Made by a program: the position numbers and the translations under genes. 18,402 nucleotides of DNA from Neovahlkampfia damariscottae (lineage: Eukaryota; Heterolobosea; Selenaionea; Neovahlkampfiida; Neovahlkampfiidae): contig JABLTG010000259.1 in NCBI GenBank assembly GCA_016618085.1, forward strand, positions 1 to 18,402, given 5' to 3'. Shown here in pieces: positions 1 to 9,827 of this stretch. Within the stretch, counting starts at the first letter, position 1, and every line of letters begins with the position of its first letter. The notes beneath the pieces were generated by a model. That model saw only the letters and a list, made by a program, of their open reading frames with translations. It did not search any database and was not told the DNA's origin.

Positions 1-349
1 AGAATATTAAATCAATATCATTATTAAATTTAATTTCATGATAGAATTTCTTAAAATATTTAATTATTATATTTTGATCATTCAAAACAATAGTATCTAA
101 TTCATTGGGTAAATCAGGTCCAATTAAATGTAATTCAATTTCTTTTCCTTTTAAATATTCAAATAATTTTGAAAAGTATTTTAATGTATGTTCTTGATTT
201 AATCCTTCTTTCTTTGAACAACCAACAATTTGAATTAATAATTTATTCTTCTTTTCTAAACCCAATTTTTCAATTGAACTTAATATAGTAAAACTACAGG
301 AATGTATTTCTGTATATTCTTTATCTTTCCATTGTATTTCATTTAACAT
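1..349 (-). CDS. MSS51 C-terminal-domain-like protein, 5' part only
   Basis: An open frame runs leftward from ATG at 349 off the window edge (116 codons visible, no stop). The visible part contains the runs LLIQIVGCSKKE and ELHLIGPDLP. These recall the C-terminal domain of MSS51/zinc-finger MYND proteins, where a strand ending in hVGa is followed by a helix and then a strand ending in IGPeL. In yeast, MSS51 acts in mitochondrial COX1 expression, but many proteins with this domain have other or unknown roles, so function is not assigned. No MYND zinc finger lies before the domain in the visible part; an unspliced upstream exon is possible. It shares a 76 bp divergent promoter region with the YbaK gene. 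ATG at 342 is an alternative start only if the reading frame is changed, so 349 is preferred. Family assignment is from motif memory. Confidence 0.55.
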   Translation of the reverse strand, partial: MLNEIQWKDKEYTEIHSCSFTILSSIEKLGLEKKNKLLIQIVGCSKKEGLNQEHTLKYFSKLFEYLKGKEIELHLIGPDLPNELDTIVLNDQNIIIKYFKKFYHEIKFNNDIDLIF

Positions 350-425
350 CAACAAATAAAATTAAACAAAAAATAAAAATCATTGGTTAATTCAAAATAA
401 TTGGTCCATTCAAACACCACCACCA
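350..425. promoter_or_regulatory. Divergent promoter region with two ATTGG (CCAAT) boxes
   Basis: This 76 bp gap lies between divergent start codons. It contains ATTGG at 382-386 and 400-404 (CCAAT on the minus strand). They sit 32 bp from the leftward ATG and 21 bp from the rightward ATG. The same pentamer occurs before nearly every gene in the window, so it is likely a core promoter or transcription-start element. That role is inferred. Confidence 0.5.
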
Positions 426-1166
426 ATGAGTGAATCACTTATTAAAGTTGAAAAAGATGTTCAAAGTTTAGAAAATAAAATTGAAATTGCATTTAATAGA
501 ATTAAAGAAATTAAAAAAGAAAGAGAAAATATTAAACTGAATAAACAAAATCAAAATCAAAACCAAAACCACCAAGTTTTAGAATTTACTTCAGGAGATA
601 CAGAAACAACAAAAAAATTAAGAAAATATTGTTTAAATCAAAATTTATATTCAGTCTGTTTTAAACAAGTACCAAAGAATTATTATGATACACCTTTAGA
701 AGAAAGAAGAAAAAGTTTAAATGCATCATCTATTCATCATTTATGTAAAAGTATGATTATAGAGAATTCACAATGTAGAGAAAAAGGAATTGAAAATAAA
801 ATGAATAGTCAATTCTATTGTGTTGTTTTACAATATACATCAAAATTGAATTCAAATAAAATAATGAATTATTTAAGAGAAATTAATCAAGGAAAGATAT
901 CAAAATCACAATATTCAATTCAATTAGCTGATTTAGGTTTATCTGAAAAAATGACAGGGTTTAAAAGAAATGCTGTTACTCCAATTGCATCAAAAACTAA
1001 AATACCAGTCATTTTAGATAATAGAATTTTAAATTTAAAACCTGAATATATTTGGTTAGGTGCTGGTGAAGTTGATTGGAAAATTGAAATATCTATTCAA
1101 GAGTTTATTAAAGAATTTGATCCATTAATTGGTGAAGTTACGGATTTATTAGAAGAATATCATTAA
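426..1166 (+). CDS. YbaK/ProX-type aminoacyl-tRNA deacylase domain protein
   Basis: Single-exon, 246 aa. Residues about 1-40 are a charged, probably coiled-coil segment ending in a short Gln-Asn repeat (about 41-49). The rest matches the YbaK / prolyl-tRNA-synthetase-associated editing domain: GFKRNAVTPI at 178-187, then IPVILD at about 193-198 and the WLGAGE strand-turn at 210-215. This family hydrolyses mischarged tRNA (Cys-tRNAPro or Ala-tRNAPro in bacteria); free-standing eukaryotic members are known but their substrates are less clear. The protein would be a cytosolic trans-editing factor. The start at 426 follows a run of CAC codons and is the first ATG of the frame. AATAAA (1166-1171) overlaps the stop codon. 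Domain call is firm; substrate is unknown. Confidence 0.82.
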   Translation: MSESLIKVEKDVQSLENKIEIAFNRIKEIKKERENIKLNKQNQNQNQNHQVLEFTSGDTETTKKLRKYCLNQNLYSVCFKQVPKNYYDTPLEERRKSLNASSIHHLCKSMIIENSQCREKGIENKMNSQFYCVVLQYTSKLNSNKIMNYLREINQGKISKSQYSIQLADLGLSEKMTGFKRNAVTPIASKTKIPVILDNRILNLKPEYIWLGAGEVDWKIEISIQEFIKEFDPLIGEVTDLLEEYH

Positions 1167-1289
1167 ATAAATTATTTTTTTGGAACAAATGAACTCAAAT
1201 TATATTGGTTTATTTATGGACCAATCATTTCATTTATTTACTTTGAAAGAGGTTGTATACAGAGTTATTAAATACAAAAAAGAAACGAA
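1167..1289 (+). promoter_or_regulatory. Promoter region of the receptor-copine gene
   Basis: A 123 bp spacer between the YbaK stop and the receptor start. It carries ATTGG at 1204-1208 and CCAAT at 1221-1225 in opposite orientations, the second 64 bp before the ATG. No TATA box is evident beyond general AT richness. Confidence 0.4.
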
Positions 1290-4200
1290 ATGGTTAAAAG
1301 TTTATTAACTATAATTTTAATTTTATTCTTTTTTAACAATATTGAATCACAAACACTCAAAGTTGTTGTGATTGAAGAGAACCCTTTTACAATAATAAAT
1401 AATAGTAAAAGTGGAAATGATAGATTTTCTGGATTTTCAATTGACTTTATGAATGTTATAGCAACAAGATTAGGTTTCAATTTTACCATATATGAAGTTG
1501 CAGATAAACAATATGGAGCAAAAAAGAATAACATTTGGAATGGTATGGTTGGTGATATTTTATATGGTTCAGCAGATTTAGCATTTGCACCATTAACTAT
1601 AACATCATCAAGAAGTGAAGTTATTAATTTTATACCATATTCAAATATTGGTCTAAGAGCAATGGTAAAAAGACCTGAAAAACAATTAGAACTTGATTCA
1701 TTTTTAAAACCATTTCAAATTACAGTTTGGTTTAGTGTTATTGGTATTATTATTTTAGTTGGTTTATTACTTTGGATATATGATGTTATTTCACCTTATG
1801 GATTTTCAAAAACTGAAGAATATAAAACATTATTAAACTTTGGTAATTCATTATATAATTCAGGTAAAAAAAAAAAATAGATATATTCATTAAAGGTGTT
1901 GGAATGTAAAAATATAATAGTTTATTAAAAATAAAAGGACTGGACAATTAGGTAATCCTGGTAGAACATGGGCAACAAGAGCATTAACTTTAGGATATTA
2001 TTTATTTTTAATTATTGTTACAACTACTTATACAGCTAATTTAACTGCTAATTTAACTACACAATCAGGTTCATTACCTATTACAAAAATTGAAGATACA
2101 AAAAGTGGTATCATTTTAGGTACTGTTTCAAATTCAGCACCTGCATCTTATTTTGATACACATCCATCTGTTGGATATATTAAACAATATCTTGTTTTTT
2201 ATCCAACATATTCATCTTTAATTGAAGCATTAAAAGTTGGTAATGTTACAGGTATTATTATTATTATTTTTAATCATTCATAGCAATCATTTGGGATACA
2301 CCAATATTAGATTTTACAAGTAATTCTATTGGATGTGAATTTGTTCAAATTGGAGATGTATTTGATCCATCTAATTATGGTATTGGTATACCAAAGAATT
2401 CAAGTTATTATGAAAAGATTGAAGTTGAAATATTAAAAGCAAGAGAAGATGGTACCATTGATAAATTATATGATAAATGGTTAAAGACATCTATATGTCC
2501 TTCTATTGAAGAAAATAGTACATCAATGGGATTAGATACATTTGGTGGTGTATTTATTGCATTTGGTATTTTAGTTATATTTTGTACATTTATTATATTT
2601 ATTGAAATTATATTTCATTTAATTTATCAAAAATTTGGTGAAAAGTTTCCAATTTTATTACCAATTCATATATTTTTTGGTGGAATTAAAAATTATATTG
2701 ATGAAAATGATACAAAGAATCCATTATCAAATTCATTCTTTATTGAAAAAGATGAAGGTTGTAATGTTGAAATATATTTATCATGCAAGTAAAATATGAT
2801 ATCTAAATTAAATCTATTTTTAGATCATTAATAAAAAAAGAATATAATCCAATGATAATATGTTATCATATGGAAAGAGGTACATGGAAAGAAATTGGTA
2901 GAACTGAAATATTAAAGAATATGAATGAACCATCATTTAAAAAATCAATACCAATATTTTTTAAATTTGAAGAAAAACAAGAATTAAAATTTATTCTTTT
3001 AGATATTAATTTTAAAAAAGAAATTGATATTGATTCTCAAAAAGAAATTGGTGTTGTTTTTTGTAAAATTGGTGATATTGTTGGTTCAAGAAATGGTACT
3101 TTATCAAAAAATTTAATAAAATCAAAAAATTTAAAAAAAACGAAAGGTATTATGATTTTAAGATCAGAAGGTGATTCAGAAGGTTCTCTTCAATATTTTG
3201 TACAATTATCTGGTAGAAAACTTGATAATTTTTTAGGTTTATTAGATCGTAATATTTATTATTATTTAATTTATTTTTTTATTAAAAGCATTTATTGTTA
3301 TTTCAAAAATGAATAGTGATGAAACATTTTCACCAATTAAAAAAACAGAAATTAAAAAATTTACAATTAATCCAAAATGGAAAACATTTACAGTTGATTA
3401 TAGAACATTATGTAGTAATGATCCAAAGAAACCAATTAAATTTGATGTTTATGATTGGAATTATAGTGGTAATCATGTTTTTATTGGTTCAGTTGAAACT
3501 AATTTTAAATCTCTATCAAAAAAATCAACCTATGAAATTATAAATGTTGAAAAGACTAAAAATATTAAAAGAGTAAAAAAAAAAAAAAAAAAAATATTAA
3601 ATTTAAAAAGTATAAAAATTCAGGATTATTAGATATTATACTTCAACCAAATTATATATTTTTTGATTATTTACAATTAGGATTAGAAATATCTTTAATT
3701 GTTGCAATTGATTTTTCAATTTCAGATAATTTAAAAAAGAATAATAGATTTTTAAATGAAAGATTTCCACCAAAAAAAGAAAATAAATTATCAAAATTAC
3801 TTTCAACTGTTGATAATTCAGGTAAATATTTAAATATATTTCAAATAATCTTTTTAGAAGAATATGATCAATATGAAGAATCATTATTAACTGTTGCAGC
3901 TGTATTAGATTCTTATGATTCTGATCATAAATATCCTGTATTTGGATTTGGATCAAAAGATTCAGATTGTTTTGCATGTAATGAAAATGAAGATGAACCT
4001 GATGTTCATGGAATTGATGGTATTTTAGAAGTCTATAAAAATATGAGTCAAAAAGTTATACCAAAAAAACAATCCAATTTTAGTGAAGTAATAAAAAGAA
4101 CAATGAAATATGCAAATGATCCAAATGATAAATCATATAATATTTTATTAATTTTAACTGATGGTATTATATCAGATATGAAAGATACCATTAAAGAAAT

Positions 4201-4558
4201 TGTTGATGGTTCTCATTTACCTTTATCTATTGTAATTCTTGGAATTGGTAATCATGATTTTAAAAATATGATTTATTTAGATGGTGATAAAAAGAAATTA
4301 TCAACCAAAGAAAAAATATCAGAAAGAGATATTGTTCAATTTGTTAGTTTTAATAAATATAAAAGAGATAAAAAGAAATTAGCAACTGCAATTTTACAAG
4401 AAATACCTCAACAAGTTGAAGAATATATGTATTTAAATAATTTAGAACCAAAAGATTTTTTGAGAGAAATGAATGAAAATGATATTGATATTACAAAATT
4501 AGAAGAAGATTTGGCTCAATTTGAAATGTCAGATGAAGAAATTGATGAAAAAAAATGA
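1290..4558 (+). CDS. Ionotropic glutamate receptor-copine fusion protein (8 exons)
   Basis: Exons: 1290-1863, 1896-1905, 1938-2251, 2284-2788, 2824-3248, 3289-3572, 3611-3821, 3858-4558. All introns are GT-AG, 32-40 nt; exons total 3024 nt, giving 1007 aa. Order: signal peptide (about 1-20); S1 ligand lobe starting at once with no amino-terminal domain, with PLT at 101-103 and R108, the usual carboxylate-binding arginine; M1 about 147-166; pore loop about 185-204, partly encoded by a 10-nt exon; M3 ending in YTANLTANLT (225-234); S2 lobe with IWDTP and D304, the usual amino-group ligand; M4 about 387-412. Then, without a stop, copine C2A from about 458 (strand VEIYLSCK), C2B to about 700, and a copine vWA domain with DFSIS at 738-742 (MIDAS form DxSxS) and LTDG around 874-877, then an acidic tail. 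A membrane channel with a cytoplasmic copine module is inferred. Splice sites are predicted, not measured. Confidence 0.82.
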
Positions 4559-4579
4559 TCATTAAAAGAATAAACAAAT

Positions 4580-6262
4580 TTAATTTCTTTGTCTTGGAGC
4601 ACATCTAATAACTTCATCAACTCTTAAAATTAATTCTGCTGCTTCTGTTGCTGAAACTAAAACTTGACTTTTTACTTTAAATGCTTCTGTAATTTTTAAT
4701 TCTTCAACATTTCCAATTCCACCTGTTAAAACATCAATTCCACATGTTGAATTTCCTTTAAAGTGTTCTGCTTCTAAATTTGAAATTAATTCAGTTGAGT
4801 CTAAACCAGCGTTATCTGCAATAATAGTTGGTAATTGTCTTAAAGCTCTAGCATAAGCTTCCATAGCTAAAGCTTTTTTACCTGTTGTTACTTTTGAAAG
4901 TTCAAGAACAGCTTTTGACATTAACATTTCTGAACAACCACCACCAAGAACAGTTCTTGTTTCATTAACAGTTTGTGAAAGTACACAAAGAGCATCATGA
5001 AGTGATCTTTCTGCTTCTTCTAATAATGATTTTGAAGCACCTCTTAAAACGATTGAACAAGCTTTTCCTGAAGCACAACCTGAAAATTTAATAACTTTAT
5101 CTTCTCCAATAAAAATTTCTTCAACTGATTTACAAGTACCTAATTTTACTTGATCTTTTGATTCAAAAGTTGAAACAATATCACCATTTAAAACTAAAGA
5201 TAATCTTTCAACACCATCAAAGTCAGCATGTTCAATTGTATTTAAACCTGATTCTGTCATTAATTCTTCTGGATAATTATAAATTAATTGACGATTGATA
5301 AAAAGATTACAACCATGATCAATTATCTTTTCAACTTTTGATTTCATTTTATTTTTTTCTTCTTCTTCAATTTTACCAAGTTGTGTAATTGAATTTGTTT
5401 TTACTTTTGCACCATAAATTTTAATTTTATCTGTATCCATTGATGTATTTGCAATTAAAACTTTTACGTTTTCAAGTTTATTTGGTTGACCTAAACCAAA
5501 ACTTTTATCAAGAATAAAACCATCATCTAAAAAACTATCTTTCATTAATCCACCTGGTTTTTTAATAATTTGAATATGTTCTAAATTTGTTGATCCATCT
5601 AATCTTAATACTGCATCAACTGCAAGTTTAGCAAAATGATCTTTATGTTGTTGTAATATTTTAGAACTTAATGTTGTACAAGCAATATTATATAAATCAG
5701 TTTTAAATTTTTCTTTATCTGATCCATGATCTTTTGCACTCTTTTCTAAAGCTTCTCTTGCTACTTCACTTGCAAGTCTCCATCCTTCAATAATAGTTTG
5801 TGGATGAATCTTTTGACTTAAAAGTTTTTCTGCTTCACGTAAAAGTTCACCTGCTAAAACACAAACTGAAGTTGTTCCATCTCCAACTTCTTCATCTTGA
5901 GTTTTAGCAATATCTTTTGTTAATGTTAATATTCATTTTATTTTTATTTTACTAATTAAAATTTTTGCAGCTGGATTATCAACATGAATTGCATTTAAAA
6001 TTGTAGCTCCATCATTTGTAAATAACATTTTTTTATCTGAAACAGATTGTAATATTTTATCCATTCCTTTTGGTCCAAGTGTTGTTTTTACTAAATCTGA
6101 AACAGCAATACCACCTAAAATTACTGTCTAAAAAAATTTAAAATTTAAAATTTAAATTACAAGTTTGGCCATTTCTCCTTTTTCCTCAGTAGCCATTGAA
6201 TTTAAAACTTTAGAAGTGAATCTTGACTATAAAAATAATTAATCATAACATTCAAATACCAT
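4580..6262 (-). CDS. CCT2: T-complex protein 1 subunit beta (CCT2)
   Basis: Minus-strand exons: 6262-6260, 6226-6161, 6127-5953, 5913-4580 (introns 33, 33 and 39 nt); 525 aa against about 535 in animals. It is a subunit of the cytosolic CCT/TRiC chaperonin, which folds actin and tubulin using ATP. Seen: GEMAKL then an intron, [22 protein letters not shown], the nucleotide-binding GDGTTS, and in the C-terminal half the beta-subunit signatures GMDTDKIKI-like [42 protein letters not shown] and [10 protein letters not shown]. The ending RCAPRQRN matches the CCT-beta tail. The first exon would hold only the ATG; the next begins at 6226. The fallback is an unspliced start at 6196, which removes 11 residues. 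I prefer the spliced start because family members have residues before the ATEEKGE-type motif. The stop is 21 bp from the stop of the convergent receptor-copine gene. Confidence 0.93.
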
Positions 6263-6470
6263 TTTTCCTTTGTTTTTTTTTCCTCTAACTCAAAATTTAA
6301 CACTGATTGGACAATTGAAGTTAGGTCTTATTGGCTCAAATTGGAATATTCAAAATGAATCTAAATTTAAATTATTAATATCAAATTGTTCATTATATTT
6401 TTTTATGATTTTGCTTTTTTCAATAGATTATTATTGGTCAAATATACCAACACTCCACAAAAAAAAAAAG
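6263..6470. promoter_or_regulatory. Divergent promoter region with four ATTGG boxes
   Basis: A 208 bp spacer between the CCT2 and hydrolase starts. ATTGG occurs at 6306-6310, 6330-6334, 6340-6344 and 6433-6437. The last lies 33 bp before the hydrolase ATG and is followed by TCA, as in other promoters here. An open frame from 6270 joins the hydrolase frame but has no family similarity and is treated as upstream DNA. Confidence 0.45.
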
Positions 6471-8001
6471 ATGAATTTAGGAGGTTTATGGGATGACATT
6501 TGCAATCTAATTATTCGTCCTCAAAGGAATATTTATGATCCATCCACTGCGTTAGGACCTCGTTTATTCACTTTGGGTTTATAATTTTATTTATTTTTAA
6601 ACCTACTTTCAATTTTAGGTAACAAAATTTATGAAAGAAAAGATTATGTTGTTAAAAATCCAAGAGATATGAGAATAGTATGTAGTCATTACCAACCTAT
6701 TGAAAATCAAAGACCTTCAAAAAAGTAATAATATTATTATTGTTTAATAACTTAAAAAGACTTCCTTGTCTTGTTTATTGTCATGGTAATTGTGGTTGTA
6801 GAGTAGATGCATTAGATGCAGTACAATTATTATTACCAAAGAATATTACAGGTATATTCAAATATATTGTTCGTTTTTATTTTTTTTTTAAATAACTTTT
6901 AAAGAAATATATTTTTAGTTTTTTGTTTTGATTTTACAGGATCAGGATTAAGTGATGGTGATCATGTATCACTTGGATTTTATGAAAAACAAGATTTATT
7001 ATCAATTATTTCATTTCTTCAAGAATTAGGTTTGAAGAAATATAATTTTAAAAAAAATAAAAAAAAGGAACTGTTAGTAAAATATCATTATGGGGTAGAT
7101 CTATGGGTGCAGCAACAACATTAATGTATTCATCACAAGGAGATAATAGTATAACTTCAATGGTTGTTGATTCACCATTTACTTCATTAGAAGAAATTAT
7201 ACAAGATTTAATACATGGAGTAAAAGCATGGATACCAAATGCAGCTGTAAAATTAGCGACAAGTGCAATGAGAAAATCAATAGTTACCAAAGCAAGTTTT
7301 GATTTAACTTTAAATGCTCCTATAAAAAATGTTAAAAAAGCATCCATACCAGTATTATTTGCACATGCAGAAGGTGATAATTTTATTAAAAAGAAACATT
7401 CTGAAGCCTTGTAATATTTTATTAATATATTTTTATATTTTAAAAATAGGTTTGAAGAGATTGGAAGTAAAGATAAATCAATGATATTCTTTGATGGTGA
7501 TCATAATAGTGGAAGACCATCATTCTTTTTTGATCAAGTTGCATCATTTTTTGAGAGAACATTATTAGCAGAACATTTAGCTATTGAAAAAAAAATAAAA
7601 GAAAAAGAAAAACTTAAACTTTTACAAAATGAAGAAGATGAATTAACACTTGAAGAATTAATTAAAAATAATGAATTAAATGATAATGATTCAAAAAAAA
7701 AAAAAAAAAGAACAACTTTAATTTCAAATACAAAAATATCTGAATTACCACAAACACCAAGAGGTGAAAATATACATATGCCAGAATCACTTTATAAAAC
7801 AAAAATTACAAAAGAAGATAAAGAAGATTTTCGTTTAAAATTAATTGCTTCTCTTAAAGAGTAAACCCAAACCCTATTTTAATTATTTTTTAATAAAAAA
7901 GACAACTTGAAGGTGAAACAAATGAAATTGAAAAATTAGAAATTCAAAAAAGAATATCATCATTGGAAGATCCAAATGAAGAAGTAGAAGATTTAAAATA
8001 A
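6471..8001 (+). CDS. Alpha/beta hydrolase, serine-aminopeptidase-S33-like
   Basis: Exons: 6471-6576, 6619-6724, 6760-6851, 6919-7029, 7068-7410, 7450-7860, 7902-8001; introns 42, 35, 67, 38, 39 and 41 nt; 422 aa. It resembles a plant/protist hydrolase family with an N-terminal RPxRxxYDP-like segment (here RPQRNIYDPS), then YERKDYVVKNPR, an oxyanion HG strand (YCHGNCGC, about 77-84), DFTGSGLSDG, and the nucleophile elbow GRSMGA with S150. D242 (in AEGDNF) and H271 (in GDHNS) complete a plausible triad. The substrate is unknown; peptidase activity should not be assumed from the family name. Residues about 290-422 form a charged, Lys/Glu-rich extension, probably partly coiled-coil, containing a lysine run. 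ATG 6471 is chosen because family similarity starts just after it. AATAAA (7997-8002) overlaps the stop, which is 5 bp from the SNAPC3 stop. Confidence 0.85.
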
Positions 8002-8006
8002 AAACT

Positions 8007-9197
8007 TTATTCATGAAAATATCTAAATACTTCAAAATCATCATAAAGTAATTTTCCTTTTTCAGAATAATGAAATTGACGATAACATGAATCACAATAA
8101 AAACTTGGATTTTCTGGACTTAATTTATCAGTATAAGTTACCCATTTTGCACTATAAATTTCACAAATTGAACATTTTCTTCTTCTAACTTTTGATTGAA
8201 ATATTCTTAATGGATATGAATTATAATTATCATCATCTTGATCATTTAAAAATCTAACTTGATTGAATATTATCTTTTTAAGAAAATATAAGAAATATAA
8301 ATTATTATTACATAATGTTTACAATTTCCTTGATGACAATATAAATATTTTTCACCAACTCTTAATTGTAAATCAAATAAAGTTGTTTCTTCCATATCTT
8401 TTTTATAAAAAGGTAAAGGTGATATTTTTTGAAATGATTCATTTGATTTTGACCATTCAATAATATCATTTGAATAATCAATTGCATTTTTATTTCTTAA
8501 ATCATTATAAAATACATTTTCAATAAAAAAATAACCACTTGGAAATTCATTACCTGATATCTATTATATATTCAATTTTTAATATTTTTTTTAATAATTT
8601 TACCATATGATCATTTAAACAATAAAAACAATCTCTTAATTCTGTTAATTTTTGACTTCCTAAAATAATATATTCTTGTACTTTTAAATTTCTATCTGAA
8701 TGATAAAATGAAACATGAATTAATATTTCATCATTTTCAATAATTTTAAATATTTTTGATTTTTCTTTATTTTGCATTGATTTTGTAATATAATTCATTT
8801 CTTTACGTGGTAACATTAATCCATTATCTTTTTTTCCTTTTTCTGTTAATGATTTTAAAGTTGATTCATGTTTTTTATTTATTTCAAAATAACTTGGTAT
8901 ACTATCAAAATTTATTTGATATTTCTCTTCATAACTTTCATTTTCATTATCATTTGGTTCTTTAATTTTATTAATTTGTTCTTCAATTTTATTTTCAATT
9001 TGTTCATAAGCTGATTCAATTTTACAATCATCTGTACTTATATCAAAATTAGAAGATATTGGTTTTAATATTTCTTCTTCTGCTTTAAATAATCCATGAA
9101 ACTTTTGTTGAAAATCTTTAACTTGTATTAATGGTCTAGATGCTATAGATGTTAATTTTTGTTTTTCAATATTAGAAATTCTTGGTTTCTTTTTCAT
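8007..9197 (-). CDS. SNAPC3: snRNA-activating protein complex subunit 3 (SNAPC3/SNAP50)
   Basis: Minus-strand exons: 9197-8604, 8560-8312, 8273-8007; introns 43 and 38 nt, both phase 0; 369 aa. SNAPC3 is a core subunit of the complex that binds the proximal sequence element and starts snRNA transcription by Pol II and Pol III. The N-terminal half is variable and charged. Family similarity begins near QEYIILGSQKLTELRD and continues with CFYCLNDHM, FPSGYFFIENVFYND and IIEWSKSN. The zinc-binding C-terminal region follows: YCHQGNCKH, CSICEIYSAKW, then SPENPSFYCDSCYRQFHY near the end. These match the SNAP50 C-terminal signature in order and spacing. The frame extends upstream to 9203 only through a GTG, so ATG 9197 is the start. 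It shares a 47 bp divergent promoter with the COX20-like gene. Confidence 0.92.
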
Positions 9198-9244
9198 TTT
9201 CACTTTTGATTGAATTTTATTGGTTAATTAAATTCAAAGTTGCA
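9198..9244. promoter_or_regulatory. 47-bp divergent promoter with one ATTGG
   Basis: Only 47 bp separate the SNAPC3 and COX20-like start codons. A single ATTGG at 9219-9223 lies almost exactly in the middle, 21 bp from each ATG. If both starts are right, one element probably serves both genes and both 5' untranslated regions are about 20 nt or less. Confidence 0.5.
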
Positions 9245-9787
9245 ATGAAGAATGAAAAATGTAAAATTAATGAATATGATATACCAGAATCAAATTTTAA
9301 ATTAGAAAAACCAAAATGGTATTCAAAAGTAAAAGAGAATTCAACTGAAGCACTATCACCAAATATTCAAACAGAAGATAACAGACCAAAAGATGAGAAA
9401 TTAACTTTAGTAATTGAAGAATTTACAAAAGATAAAATTGAAATTGTATTATTTATTTAATTTTTAATTTTTAAAAAAAAGGAGAAAGATGCAAAATTTG
9501 ATTATAATTCATTCATTATTCATTATTTGAGAGAAGGTTGTTTTGTAAAAAGTCTTTGGGGTTCTATTGGTATTTCATTTTTCACTTCAGGAATATCATA
9601 TTATAAAACAAGTAATTTATATCATTATAATTAAAATCATATTTAAGGATCTATACCAAAATCTTCACCTTTTTTTTTTTATCCTTTTTTAATTATATTT
9701 TTTCCTTCTTATTTATATTGTAGAAGAAGTACACAATTAGAACAAAGAAAATTAACTGAAGCATTTAGAACATCAAAAATGAAATAA
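9245..9787 (+). CDS. COX20-like cytochrome c oxidase assembly protein (tentative)
   Basis: Exons: 9245-9445, 9482-9611, 9648-9787; introns both 36 nt; 156 aa. The first 75 or so residues are hydrophilic and unrecognised. From GCFVKSLWGSIG onward there are two hydrophobic segments, one within WGSIGISFFTSGISYY and one within FFFYPFLIIFFPSYLY. A short basic loop (KTRSIPKS) separates them, and a charged tail begins CRRSTQLEQRKL. This hairpin layout, with S-x-x-G repeats before the loop and a CxY/CRR-type charged tail, resembles COX20/FAM36A. COX20 is a mitochondrial inner-membrane chaperone that helps COX2 maturation. The protein is small and the similarity is mostly pattern-based, so another two-helix mitochondrial protein is possible. 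ATG 9245 is the first ATG in frame. Confidence 0.5.
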
Positions 9788-9827
9788 TATCTTTAAAAAT
9801 AAAAGTTTATTTATAAAATGTATTATC

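Noticed and set aside
1268-1534. Antisense frames opposite the receptor, hydrolase, coiled-coil and SET genes
   Set aside because: Shadow frames: hydrophobic low-complexity translations of AT-rich coding DNA, many with non-ATG starts.
2852-3316. Copine as a separate gene starting at ATG 2852
   Set aside because: The first C2A strand and loop lie upstream in the M4 exon and join in frame through a 35-nt intron. Starting at 2852 would remove the beginning of the domain.
3573-3610. Frameshift in the poly(A) run within the copine region
   Set aside because: A 38-nt GT-AG intron covers the run, and the joined product IKRYKNSG matches the copine YKNSG motif, so no error is needed.
6270-6470. N-terminal extension of the hydrolase from 6270
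   Set aside because: Hydrophobic, with no family similarity; it contains four ATTGG boxes and an A-run typical of upstream DNA here. ATG 6471 sits right before the conserved part.
9198-9203. SNAPC3 start at 9203
   Set aside because: The codon is GTG; the first ATG is at 9197.
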